Positions 9,501 through 17,836 of a DNA stretch of 64,000 nt are shown piece by piece. Under the pieces are notes generated by a model. It was not told the origin of the DNA. It made no database searches and saw only the letters and a list, made by a program, of their open reading frames with translations. The stretch spans positions 124,001 to 188,000 of the forward strand of contig JAHBXO010000006.1 of the NCBI GenBank assembly GCA_019636445.1, in the 5' to 3' direction. The first letter of the stretch is position 1, and each line of letters opens with the position of its first letter. The DNA comes from Gemmataceae bacterium (GTDB lineage: Bacteria > Planctomycetota > Planctomycetia > Gemmatales > Gemmataceae). The position numbers were made by a program, and so were the translations under genes.

Positions 9501-9570
9501 CGCGGACCGGCACCGGGAAGCCGGAACGAAGCGAGGGGCGTTCGTTCCGGTTCTCCGGTGCCGGTCCGCG
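9501..9570. repeat. 30-bp-arm hairpin downstream of the sortilin-like gene
   Basis: The arms 9501-9530 and 9541-9570 pair over 30 positions with two mismatches, around a 10-base loop. The right arm starts 18 bases past the stop at 9589 on the minus strand. Either a strong transcription terminator for the long gene or a REP-type element; there is no clear U-run. Confidence 0.65.
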
Positions 9571-9588
9571 GCTGCGCCGTCGCGCCGG

Positions 9589-12500
9589 TCAATCGTCCAC
9601 GACGGCCGGGACCTTGATCGGCTTCAGCGGGTTCGCCGGCTTCTCCGGCTCGATCTCCTCGGCATCGAACACAGCCACGTCCTTGGGCGCGTTCGGGTCG
9701 AGTTCGACCTGGATCGGCTGCGATTGCTCGACGTCGTCCACCACGAGTGTCACGCGGTAGTTGCCGGGGCGAACGGCGCCGGTCTGCCCGGCGAGCGTCC
9801 AGTTGACGGTATGCAGCCCGGCGGTGCGCGGCGCCTGCGGGAAGCTGGCGACCGATTTGCCCGTCACGTCATAGACTCGCAGGCTCATCGACTTGGCGGG
9901 GCTGGTAAGCAGGTACTCGATCCGGCCGCCGGTCATCGGGTTCGTACCCACGAACTTCTTGTCGCTGGCGCTGTACGGGGATTGCGCGCCGGTGCCGGAC
10001 CGCCAGCGCACGGCCGGGGCCGGGGCGAAGAGAGTGGCCTTGGCCGCCAGTACCTTCTCGTTCAACTGCCGCAGGCTCTGCACGTCGGCGATCCAGACGG
10101 ACCGGCCGTGCGTACCGATGACGACTTCGCTGGCGGTCGTCGGCTGGGCGAACTCGTGCACGGCCACCGTGGGCAGGTTGCCGCCGAGTTTGCCCCAGGT
10201 CTTGCCCTTGTCGATGGAGACGTACGCGCCGAACTCGGTGCCGCAATACAGCACGTTGTTGTTGACGATGTCCTCGCGGAGGCAGCGGGTGCTGCCGAAC
10301 TGCGGCAGTCCGGCCATCAGCGGCTTCCAGTTGGCGCCGAAATCCTCGGTGACGAAGATGTACGGCTTGTCGTCGTCGGAGCGGTGGGCGTCGAGGCAGA
10401 CGTAGCACCGGCCGTCGGCGTCGCGCGACGCTTCGAGCGTGGCGACGTACCGGAAGCCGGGGACGCCGGCCTTGTGGATGTTCTCGGTCACGTTCGTCCA
10501 CTTCGCGCCGCCGTCGCGCGTCACCCACACGAAGCCGTCGTCGGTGCCGGCCCACACCACGTCCTGATTGCGCGGCGATTCGGAGATCGCCGTGGCGCTG
10601 CCGGCCTTCAGCCGCGTGATCTCCGGCGAGATCTTCTTGAGCGTCGTCCCCTTCTTCACGGAGCGCCACACGAACTGGCTGGCCGTGTAGAAGATGCCGG
10701 AGTTGTGGGCGCTGAGGATGAACGGCGTGTTCCAGTTGAAGCGTTGCGGCTCTTCGTTCTGACCCCGGGGCGGGCTGATGAAGCCGCGCTCGCCGGTGCG
10801 GAAGTTCCGCCGGCTGATCGCCCCACCCTGGCTCTCGGCGTAGACGAGGTCGGGGTCGTTCGGGTCCACGCGGCAAACGAAACCGTCCCCGCCGTTCACG
10901 TAGATCCAGTCTTCGTTGATCGGACCGTAGGATCGCAGCGTCTGGCTGGGTCCTCCCCAACTGCCGTTGTCCTGCAGGCCGCCGTAGATCTTGTACGGCC
11001 GACGGTTGTCCACCGCGACGTGGTAGAACTGACCGAGGGCGTGGTGGTTCAGGTGCTCCCACTTCGCGCCGGCGTCGTAGGTGACGTAGTAGCCGCCGTC
11101 GCAGCCGATGAGCAGGTGCTTGTTGTTCTTCGGATTGATCCAGAGGGCGTGGCCGTCGGCGTGGACGCCGGGGGCGTTCAACTGCGCGAAGCGATCGCCG
11201 CCGTTCGTGCTCTTCCAAAGGACGGGCACATCGCCGATGACGTAGATCGTTTTGTCGTCGGTCGGGTCAACGCGGACGACGCTGAAGTACATCGGGCGCG
11301 GGTTCAGGCTGTTGACGCGCGTCCAAGTCTCGCCGTTGTCGGTGGACTTGAAGACGCCGCCGGTCTGGAAGCTGTCCTTGCCCTGCGAAGCCTGGATGTT
11401 CGGTTGTTGGCCGCCGAGGCCGAGGAGGTTCGGCTTGCTGGCCGATGCGCCGCGCTGCGGTCCGCCGCCGCCGCCGGCTCCGCCTCCGCCGAACCCGGCG
11501 ATTGGCATCTCCGCGAGCGCGAGTTCGGCGACGATCTCCTTCTCGCCCTGCTTGACCTTGACCTTCACCTTGTCGCCGGCCTTGCGCGGGCTGTCTTCAT
11601 TCGCTCCGGTGCGAAGCGCCGCCGTGAAATCGCGACGACTGGCGACCGCTTTGCCGTCGATTTCGACGATCGTATCGCCGACCTTGATGCCGGCTTTCTC
11701 GGCCGGGCCGTCCTTCGCGACGGTGCCGACCTTGAGCGCCTCGCGGTTGGTGAAGTCCGGGGCGAAGCCGGGCATGAGGATGCCGCGGGCTTGCGCGGGC
11801 GCCGCGCCGGGCGGGGCGGCGAGAACGATTTCGTAATCCTTCTTCTCGGTGCCGCGCAGGATGGTGAGCTTCACCTTGTCGCCGGCCTTGCGGTCGTTGC
11901 CGACGGCGGCGATGTACTCGTCGGGGGTCTTCACGGCCTTGCCGTCGACAGCGACGATCTCGTCGTCGACCTTGATGCCGGCCTTCTCGGCGGGTCCGCC
12001 TTCGGTGATCCGGCCGATCTTGACGCCGGTCGTTCCGGCGGCGAGTTGGAAGCCGGCGATCGGCCGCGCCGCCGGGGCGGCACCCTGGCCGCGACCGCCG
12101 CCGCCACCCTGCCCACGGCCACCGCCGCCTTGCAGCGGACGATCCGCCATCGTCACCTCGATCGGAATCTCCTTGCCGTCGCGCTTCACGACGAGCTTCA
12201 TCTTGTCGCCGCCCTTTTTCGTCTGGATGACCTCGACGAGATCGTCGTACTTCTCGATCTTCTTGTCGTCGGCCTTCACCACGATGTCGCCGGGCTTCAA
12301 CCCGGCCTTGGCCGCCGGTGCGTCGGGCGTGATCTCGTTCAGCTTCGCTCCGCCGTTGTCCGGCGCGTTCTCGCCGACGATCCCCATGTACACCTGCCGC
12401 GGTCCGTCGCCCGTGCCGACCTTCTCCGTATCGATGATCGCGTAGACGAGGCCCTTGGTCTTGCGGGAGTAGTCGAGGCCCATGCGACCGGTCTTCACGG

Positions 12501-13437
12501 TCGGCAGGCCGTTGCCGTTGTTCACCTTTGGATCGTTGATCTTCTTCCAGGTCTTGCCGCCATCGGTCGTCTTGTAGAGGCCGCCACCGGCGCCGTGCGT
12601 GACGATCGGCCCGTACGAATCGGGCACCGGGGACTCGCCGAAAAAGCCGTCGAACTCGTCCCGCTTGCGTTCCCACGCGGCGGCGAGGATGACGTTCGGA
12701 TCGGTCGGATCCATGACCATGTCGATGATGCCGGTCTTGTCGTCGATGTAGAGGCTTTGCTTCCAGGTCTTGCCGCCGTCCTCGGTCTTGAAGACGCCGC
12801 GGTCGCCGCCGGGTCCGTAGAGCCGTCCAAGGGTGCCGACGTAGACGGTGTCGGGCTTCTTGGGATCGATGAGGACCTTGCCGGTGGAGAAGGACCGCTT
12901 CAGACCCATGTTGATCCAGGTGGCGCCGCCGTCGGTGCTCTTGTAGACGCCGTCGCCGTAGCTGACGGAGTTGCGGGGGTTCCCTTCGCCGGTGCCGACC
13001 CAGACGAGGTTCGGGTTCGTCTGGCAGACGGCAACGTCGCCGATGGAGACGGTGGACTGCTTGTCGAAGAGGTGTTCGAAGGTGATGCCGTTGTTGGTGG
13101 TCTTGAGCAGGCCGCCGGACGCGGTGGCGGCGTAGTAGATGTTCGGGTCGGCCTCGTAGACGGCGAGCGCGGTGATCCGGCCGCCCATGTTGGCGGGTCC
13201 GACATTCCGCCACGTGATCGCCTTCAAGACCGGTTCCGGCACGCCGCCGCCGGGGCTGACGAGGGTCGGCGCCGGCTTCTTCTTGGCGTCTTCGAGTTTC
13301 TTCTTCAGCTCGACGATCTGTTTTTCGATGGCTTCGATGTCGCTCTTTTGGTCGGATCGGGCCGGGGCGGCGACCACGGCGAACATCAGGGCGGCCAAAA
13401 GACCGACGGGCCAGTGCCGGCGGATGTGGTAGGTCAC
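9589..13437 (-). CDS. Sortilin/VPS10-like beta-propeller protein with three internal PDZ domains
   Basis: 1282 residues. A signal peptide (to about residue 28) precedes a short coiled coil (DIEAIEKQIVELKKKLEDA). Residues about 50-345 and 690-1140 contain BNR/VPS10 blades of the form GVYKSTDGGATW and GGVFKSTDNGETW, typical of secreted propeller proteins annotated as glycosyl hydrolase or sortilin-like. Between them lie three PDZ domains (about 350-430, 455-535 and 550-645; motifs APAAKAGLKPGDIVV, GPAEKAGIKVDDEIV, GPAEKAGIKVGDTIV) joined by Gly/Arg-rich linkers. A C-terminal Ig-like FlgD-type segment follows (LRVYDVTGKSV, NWTLAGQTGAVRPGNYRVTL). Probably an exported scaffold or peptide-binding protein. 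No catalytic residues can be assigned. Confidence 0.85.
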   Translation of the reverse strand: MTYHIRRHWPVGLLAALMFAVVAAPARSDQKSDIEAIEKQIVELKKKLEDAKKKPAPTLVSPGGGVPEPVLKAITWRNVGPANMGGRITALAVYEADPNIYYAATASGGLLKTTNNGITFEHLFDKQSTVSIGDVAVCQTNPNLVWVGTGEGNPRNSVSYGDGVYKSTDGGATWINMGLKRSFSTGKVLIDPKKPDTVYVGTLGRLYGPGGDRGVFKTEDGGKTWKQSLYIDDKTGIIDMVMDPTDPNVILAAAWERKRDEFDGFFGESPVPDSYGPIVTHGAGGGLYKTTDGGKTWKKINDPKVNNGNGLPTVKTGRMGLDYSRKTKGLVYAIIDTEKVGTGDGPRQVYMGIVGENAPDNGGAKLNEITPDAPAAKAGLKPGDIVVKADDKKIEKYDDLVEVIQTKKGGDKMKLVVKRDGKEIPIEVTMADRPLQGGGGRGQGGGGGRGQGAAPAARPIAGFQLAAGTTGVKIGRITEGGPAEKAGIKVDDEIVAVDGKAVKTPDEYIAAVGNDRKAGDKVKLTILRGTEKKDYEIVLAAPPGAAPAQARGILMPGFAPDFTNREALKVGTVAKDGPAEKAGIKVGDTIVEIDGKAVASRRDFTAALRTGANEDSPRKAGDKVKVKVKQGEKEIVAELALAEMPIAGFGGGGAGGGGGPQRGASASKPNLLGLGGQQPNIQASQGKDSFQTGGVFKSTDNGETWTRVNSLNPRPMYFSVVRVDPTDDKTIYVIGDVPVLWKSTNGGDRFAQLNAPGVHADGHALWINPKNNKHLLIGCDGGYYVTYDAGAKWEHLNHHALGQFYHVAVDNRRPYKIYGGLQDNGSWGGPSQTLRSYGPINEDWIYVNGGDGFVCRVDPNDPDLVYAESQGGAISRRNFRTGERGFISPPRGQNEEPQRFNWNTPFILSAHNSGIFYTASQFVWRSVKKGTTLKKISPEITRLKAGSATAISESPRNQDVVWAGTDDGFVWVTRDGGAKWTNVTENIHKAGVPGFRYVATLEASRDADGRCYVCLDAHRSDDDKPYIFVTEDFGANWKPLMAGLPQFGSTRCLREDIVNNNVLYCGTEFGAYVSIDKGKTWGKLGGNLPTVAVHEFAQPTTASEVVIGTHGRSVWIADVQSLRQLNEKVLAAKATLFAPAPAVRWRSGTGAQSPYSASDKKFVGTNPMTGGRIEYLLTSPAKSMSLRVYDVTGKSVASFPQAPRTAGLHTVNWTLAGQTGAVRPGNYRVTLVVDDVEQSQPIQVELDPNAPKDVAVFDAEEIEPEKPANPLKPIKVPAVVDD

Positions 13438-13649
13438 AGGGGATGCCTCGGATGAACGGGTAAACGACGAAGTTCGGGCAGGGGAGGAAAGAGTTGCCCG
13501 TCATGCCGATTTTAAGGGGTCGATATCCGACTGCCAGAGTGAAGATTATGAAAGTGGGGAACAATCCGGGCACGATGTGCCGGATGTGCCGGCCGGGATC
13601 GGGCTCGAACAACCCAACGTACGGGACATCGATCGAGCGGGGATTTTTC

Positions 13650-13677
13650 TTGACACTCAGCCGGGGTACGTTATTGT
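13650..13677 (+). promoter_or_regulatory. Candidate sigma70-type promoter for the small secreted protein
   Basis: A perfect TTGACA (13650-13655) is followed after 16 bases by TATTGT (13672-13677, four of six consensus bases). It lies 47 bases upstream of the ATG at 13724. Confidence 0.5.
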
Positions 13678-13723
13678 CCCCCCGGATTTGGGGGAGTCCG
13701 TACTCGGACCAAAGGGGGCGACC

Positions 13724-14113
13724 ATGCGAAATTGGGTGGCCGGGATGGTGTTGCTGGCCGCGTCGGCCGGCGGGGCCGCGGCGCAGACGCCGTTCGTCTC
13801 GAAGCCGATCGACACGGACAAGTTCGTGGTGCGGCCGACGAACGCCGTGGCGAACGCGACCGGCACGACGACTGCGGGCACGATCCGCGCGATCGGCAGC
13901 ACGATCGCCAACACCATCGAGAACAACGGCTTCGTGCGAACCTTCAACAACTTGCTCGGCCGGCGTGCGACACCACCCTCGTCGCAAGCGGGCTTCAGCG
14001 CCCTGCCGCCGGCCAGTTCGTTCCAGTCGTTGCAATATCCGAATAGTTTCAAGCCCCGGATGCCGCTGAACTCGACCTACGGTCGATCGGTGACCTTCCC
14101 GACGGAACGATAA
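13724..14113 (+). CDS. Small secreted protein of unknown function
   Basis: 129 residues from the ATG, which follows a GGGGGCG purine site and leaves a good signal peptide (MRNWVAGMVLLAASAGGAAAQ). An in-frame start 147 bases upstream would place a charged, non-secretory tail first and is rejected. The mature part is polar, with TNAVANATGTTTAGTIRAIG and a Ser/Pro/Phe-rich end (FSALPPASSFQSLQYPNS). No family was recognised. A promoter-like pair sits just upstream and the preceding gene points away, so it is probably a single-gene transcript. Confidence 0.65.
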   Translation: MRNWVAGMVLLAASAGGAAAQTPFVSKPIDTDKFVVRPTNAVANATGTTTAGTIRAIGSTIANTIENNGFVRTFNNLLGRRATPPSSQAGFSALPPASSFQSLQYPNSFKPRMPLNSTYGRSVTFPTER

Positions 14114-14217
14114 GGCATCACCGCGATACCGGTACGAAGGCCGCCGCCCACGCGACCTTCGTGCGCGTGCGCGCCGTTCCGATTACGCATATCGACGGGG
14201 CATTTCGATTTTGTCGT

Positions 14218-14247
14218 TTGACCGCGGCCCTCGGCGCGAGATAGAAT
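14218..14247 (+). promoter_or_regulatory. Candidate sigma70-type promoter for the ClpS-like gene
   Basis: TTGACC (14218-14223, five of six) and TAGAAT (14242-14247, five of six) are separated by 18 bases and lie 47 bases ahead of the ATG at 14294. It is one of the best promoter matches in the window. Confidence 0.55.
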
Positions 14248-14293
14248 CCAATAGCGGTGCCCCGGCCCGGGCACCCGACATGCGAGGGCTCCC

Positions 14294-14590
14294 ATGTCCA
14301 CTCGCTCACCGAACCGGCTGGCCCGGTTCTTCGGCCGCACCTCCTCTCCCCGCGGCCGATCGATTCCGCGTTACAAGGTGATTCTCCATCGCTCCGAACG
14401 GGACCTGCCGTCGGTGGTTCGCACGTTGCGCCGCGTGGCGCACTTCGCCGAAGCCGAGGCCACGTATCGGATGTGGGACGCCTACCAGACCGGTCGCACG
14501 CTGGTGCTCGTCACGCACCTCGAGCGCGCCGAACTGTTCGTTGAACAGTTCGGCGCGGCCGGGTTGTCGGCGAGTGTCGAACCGGAATGA
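14294..14590 (+). CDS. ClpS-like adaptor protein with altered N-degron pocket
   Basis: 98 residues. After a basic N-terminal tail, residues 27-96 follow the ClpS fold pattern: YKVILH, two helices (LPSVVRTLRRVAHFAEAEATYRMWDAY), GRTLVLV, then HLERAELFVEQFGAAGLSASVEPE, which is the typical ClpS C-terminus. ClpS binds the ClpA/ClpC N-domain and delivers proteins with N-end-rule residues. The pocket signature Asn-Asp-Asp after YKVIL is RSE here, and the pocket His is replaced by Tyr64. It may therefore bind the Clp ATPase without classical N-degron recognition. It precedes the prenyl synthase gene by 57 bases and may share its transcript. Confidence 0.75.
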   Translation: MSTRSPNRLARFFGRTSSPRGRSIPRYKVILHRSERDLPSVVRTLRRVAHFAEAEATYRMWDAYQTGRTLVLVTHLERAELFVEQFGAAGLSASVEPE

Positions 14591-14647
14591 CGGGGCGATT
14601 TCCCCGGAAAATCGCACCACCGACGGACATCCGCCGGCCGCCACGCT

Positions 14648-15595
14648 ATGAATAGCGGTACGGACGACCGGACTCCCGCACGGATGGGCGAAGCGTTGAC
14701 CGGCGAATCCCGGCACGACTGGACAATTCGACAGGCGGCGATCGACGCCGCCCTCCGTTCCGCCCTGTCCGGCCCCTGCGCCGATGCCCCGCCCCGGCTC
14801 GCCGAAGCGATGGCGTACAGCCTGCTCGCTCCCGGCAAGCGCCTCCGACCGATGCTTGCCGGTTTCGCCTGCGAAGCCGTCGGCGGTGCGTTCGAGGCGA
14901 GCCTCCCGGCCGGCTGTGCCGTCGAGATGATCCACGCCTATTCGCTCATCCACGACGACCTCCCCGCGATGGACGACGACGACCTGCGCCGCGGTCGGCC
15001 CACCAGCCACAAGCAGTTTGGCGAGGCGTTGGCCATCCTCGCGGGCGACGCCCTGCAAACGCTGGCGTTTGAAACGCTCGCCACGAGTTATCCGCCCCGT
15101 ACGGCGGCGGTTAGTTGCGCGGAGCTGGCGCGGGCGTCCGGTGCCGTGGGGATGGTCGGCGGGCAGGTGTTGGACCTGGAAGCCGAAACGGGCGGCGTGT
15201 CGGACCTCGCGGGGCTGGAAGGCATCCACCGGCGGAAAACCGGGGCGCTCTTTCGCGCGGCGCTCCGCCTGGGAGTCCATGCGGCCCTCGGCGAATCGGG
15301 CACACCGGACGAGACCCTCGCCGCCATCGACCGTTACGCCGCCGCGTTCGGCCTGGCATTCCAGATCACGGACGACCTGCTCGACGTTGAAGGCAGCGAA
15401 TCGAAAACCGGAAAGAAAGTCGGCAAAGACGCCGCCCGCGGTAAACTGACATACCCCGGCCTGCTCGGTATCGAGGCCAGCCGGGCGAAGGCGCGCGACC
15501 TCGCCGACGAGGCCACGGCGGCCGTGGAACGGTTCGGATCGGCCGGTACGCCGCTCGCGCGACTCGCGGCGGCCGCGGTGAAGAGGGATCGCTGA
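14648..15595 (+). CDS. ispA: Polyprenyl (farnesyl/geranylgeranyl-type) diphosphate synthase
   Basis: 315 residues, normal for a trans-isoprenyl diphosphate synthase. Both Asp-rich motifs are present: DDLPAMDDDDLRRGRPT (first, with the two-residue insertion of bacterial type II enzymes) and DDLLD followed by TGKKVGKDAARGKLTYP (second). LLAPGKRLRPML is the usual N-terminal substrate-binding stretch. The enzyme condenses IPP with allylic diphosphates in the cytoplasm to give C15 or C20 products; chain length cannot be set with confidence from sequence alone. dxs begins 110 bases downstream, so the two probably form an isoprenoid unit interrupted by a repeat at 15601-15689. The symbol is the family name, not a proven orthologue. 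Confidence 0.88.
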   Translation: MNSGTDDRTPARMGEALTGESRHDWTIRQAAIDAALRSALSGPCADAPPRLAEAMAYSLLAPGKRLRPMLAGFACEAVGGAFEASLPAGCAVEMIHAYSLIHDDLPAMDDDDLRRGRPTSHKQFGEALAILAGDALQTLAFETLATSYPPRTAAVSCAELARASGAVGMVGGQVLDLEAETGGVSDLAGLEGIHRRKTGALFRAALRLGVHAALGESGTPDETLAAIDRYAAAFGLAFQITDDLLDVEGSESKTGKKVGKDAARGKLTYPGLLGIEASRAKARDLADEATAAVERFGSAGTPLARLAAAAVKRDR

Positions 15596-15600
15596 AGCCA

Positions 15601-15689
15601 GTGCGGAGCGCGGAGTGCGGAGTGCGGAGTGAAGACCGATTCGGTTTTTGGTTTTCACTCCGCACTCCGCACTCCGAACTCCGCACTCC
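15601..15689. repeat. Heptamer-armed hairpin element, copy 1
   Basis: The left arm is a run of GCGGAGT-type heptamers and the right arm (from about 15657) is their inverse (ACTCCGC repeated), around a centre containing TTTTTGGTTTTCA. Copies of the same design lie at 34041-34166 and 35780-35868. It sits between the prenyl synthase and dxs. Confidence 0.75.
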
Positions 15690-15704
15690 TAAATGGAGTG
15701 ACCG

Positions 15705-17651
15705 ATGTCCAAGGTCGAACTGCTGCCGCGGATCCAGACGCCCGCGGACCTGCTCGCGCTCTCGGACAGCCAGCTCCTGCGCCTGGCGGACGAAATCCGC
15801 GACGAACTCGTCCGCGTGCTGACAGCGCGCTCGGCGCACTTCGCCAGCAACCTCGGCGTCGTCGAGCTCTGCCTCGCCCTGCACCTCACCTACGACTTTT
15901 CCAAGGATCGTCTCATCTGGGATACCGGCCACCAGATCTATCCGCACAAACTGATCACGGGCCGGTACGAGCGCTTCCACACGATCCGCACGAAGGGGGG
16001 CCTGATGGGCTTCCCGAACCCTTCGGAATCGCCGTACGACCTGTTCATGACCGGCCACGCCGGCGCGAGCGTGTCGACGATCTCCGGGTTGAAGGCGGGC
16101 GACGACCTGCTGGGCAACACGGACCGCCACGCCGTCGCGGTCATCGGCGACGGGGCACTGCCCAGCGGCATGGTATTCGAGGCGTTCAACAACATCGCCG
16201 GGCTCGACCAGAACGTGCTCGTCGTCCTCAACGACAACAAGATGGGCATCTGCCCGCGCACCGGCGGCCTCGCGCAATACCTCGACCAGTGCCGCATGAC
16301 CGGCTTGTACCAGGGCGGCAAGCGCACCATCAGCGAACTCCTCAAGCAGATTCCCGTCGTCGGCGAGGCCGCCCGCGCGTCCTTGGAAAGCGTCCGCGAC
16401 GGACTCAAGGCCTGCTTCAAGGACGGCATGCTCTTCGAAGAATTCGGCTTCCGTTACTTTGGCCCGTTCGACGGCCACGACTTGCATGGCCTACGCAAGA
16501 TCCTCCGCGACCTCAAGGGCCAGAAGGGACCGATCCTGCTGCATGTCTTCACGACCAAGGGCCAAGGCGTGCCGCAGGCGGAAGAAGACCCCGTCACGTA
16601 CCATGCTCCGCCGGTGTTCGAGGAGATCGAAGGCGGCAAGACGATCGTGAAAATGAAGAAGGGCGGTGCGAGGGCTTATACCGATGCCGTCTCCGCCGCG
16701 ATCTTTGACGTGCTCAAGGACGACCCGAAGGCGTGCGTGCTGACGGCGGCGATGTGCCAGGGGAACAAGCTCGAAAAGGTGCGCGACGCTTTTCCGAAAC
16801 AGTTCTTCGACACCGGCATCTGCGAGAGCCACGCCGTCGCCTTCGCCGCCGGGATGGCGAAGGCCGGCGCGCGGCCCATCGTCGATATCTACTCGACCTT
16901 CCTTCAGCGATCCTTCGACCAGATCTTCCAGGAGGTCTGCCTCCAGAACCTGCCGGTCGTCTTCGCCCTGGACCGCGCCGGCGTCGCCGGACCCGACGGC
17001 CCGACCCACCACGGCGCCTTCGACATCCCCTACCTGCGCCTGTTCCCGAACATGACCTCGATGGCGCCGGGCGACGAGGCCGACATTGAACCGATGCTCC
17101 GCTTCGCCATGGCGCACGACGGGCCGATCAGTCTCCGCTACCCGAAAGCGAACCTCGAACGGATCGACCGCCGCCCGGCCCCGATCGAACTCGGCAAGGC
17201 CGAAGTGGTCGAATGGGGTGAGGATGGCTGCTACCTCGTCTTCGGCGAGCGCGTCGCGGCGGCCCTCGCGGCGGCGAAGAAACTCAAGGACGAGAATGGC
17301 CTGAACATCGGCGTCATCAACGCTCGCTTCGTCAAGCCGCTCGACACCGAGACGATTCTGAAGGCGGTCGATCTCCTGCCTGTGGTCGTCACGGTGGAAG
17401 AGGGAACAATCGTTGGCGGGTTCGGCAGCGCCGTGCTGGAAGCGGCGAACGCCGCCGGATTGGACGGGAAGAACATCGTCCGGCTTGGTTTGCCGGATCA
17501 ATTCGTGGAGCACGGAGAGCGGAACGAACTGCTGGCCGACGCCGGGTTGGACGTGCCCGGTCTTGTGGCGGCGATCCGCGACTTCCAGGGACTGGACGAA
17601 GCCAGCCCGCGACCGGCGGCGTCGCGCCAAGACCGGCTTGTCCCGTCGTAA
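15705..17651 (+). CDS. dxs: 1-deoxy-D-xylulose-5-phosphate synthase
   Basis: 648 residues, the standard DXS length. It makes DXP from pyruvate and glyceraldehyde 3-phosphate, the first step of the MEP isoprenoid pathway, using thiamine diphosphate. Visible elements are DTGHQIYPHK and TGHAGASVSTISGL in the first domain, the TPP/Mg motif GDGALPSGMVFEAFNN with NDNKMGIC, the catalytic Glu region DTGICESHAVAFAAGMA, DRAGVAGPDGPTHHGAFDIPYLR, and a transketolase C-terminal domain (VVTVEEGTIVGGFGSAVLE). The gene sits directly after a prenyl diphosphate synthase, a common pairing, with a short repeat element in the gap. The ATG has the site AATGGAG a few bases upstream. Confidence 0.95.
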   Translation: MSKVELLPRIQTPADLLALSDSQLLRLADEIRDELVRVLTARSAHFASNLGVVELCLALHLTYDFSKDRLIWDTGHQIYPHKLITGRYERFHTIRTKGGLMGFPNPSESPYDLFMTGHAGASVSTISGLKAGDDLLGNTDRHAVAVIGDGALPSGMVFEAFNNIAGLDQNVLVVLNDNKMGICPRTGGLAQYLDQCRMTGLYQGGKRTISELLKQIPVVGEAARASLESVRDGLKACFKDGMLFEEFGFRYFGPFDGHDLHGLRKILRDLKGQKGPILLHVFTTKGQGVPQAEEDPVTYHAPPVFEEIEGGKTIVKMKKGGARAYTDAVSAAIFDVLKDDPKACVLTAAMCQGNKLEKVRDAFPKQFFDTGICESHAVAFAAGMAKAGARPIVDIYSTFLQRSFDQIFQEVCLQNLPVVFALDRAGVAGPDGPTHHGAFDIPYLRLFPNMTSMAPGDEADIEPMLRFAMAHDGPISLRYPKANLERIDRRPAPIELGKAEVVEWGEDGCYLVFGERVAAALAAAKKLKDENGLNIGVINARFVKPLDTETILKAVDLLPVVVTVEEGTIVGGFGSAVLEAANAAGLDGKNIVRLGLPDQFVEHGERNELLADAGLDVPGLVAAIRDFQGLDEASPRPAASRQDRLVPS

Positions 17652-17685
17652 CCCTTCCGCCTTAGAAAGGGCGCTGACTCATTTT

Positions 17686-17816
17686 TGGCTCAGAACTCAT
17701 CCCTCAGAACTCATGACTCGAATTTTGAAAATCGAGTTACGAGTTCTGAGGAATAAGCTCCGAGTCTGGAATTCACGAATCGATCGACTGGACAACAAAG
17801 CGGTAAATCATTCCTG
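17686..17816 (-). repeat. Dispersed palindromic element, copy B
   Basis: About 131 bases whose reverse complement matches 3531-3655 over most of its length, including both ends and CCAGTCGATCGATTC. The centre is about 15 bases longer than in copy A. It lies between the convergent genes dxs and cobL. Confidence 0.75.
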
Positions 17817-17836
17817 AGTACCGTATCAGATCGACC

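Noticed and set aside
9724..13455. 1243-codon plus-strand ORF opposite the sortilin-like gene
   Set aside because: Composition (Val/Gly/Ala/Arg-rich without motifs) fits an antisense shadow of the PDZ/propeller gene, whose own frame has clear domains and a signal peptide.
15601..15689. Tandem heptamer repeats as a CRISPR array
   Set aside because: Units are 7 bases without spacers, arms are inverted relative to each other, and no cas genes are near.
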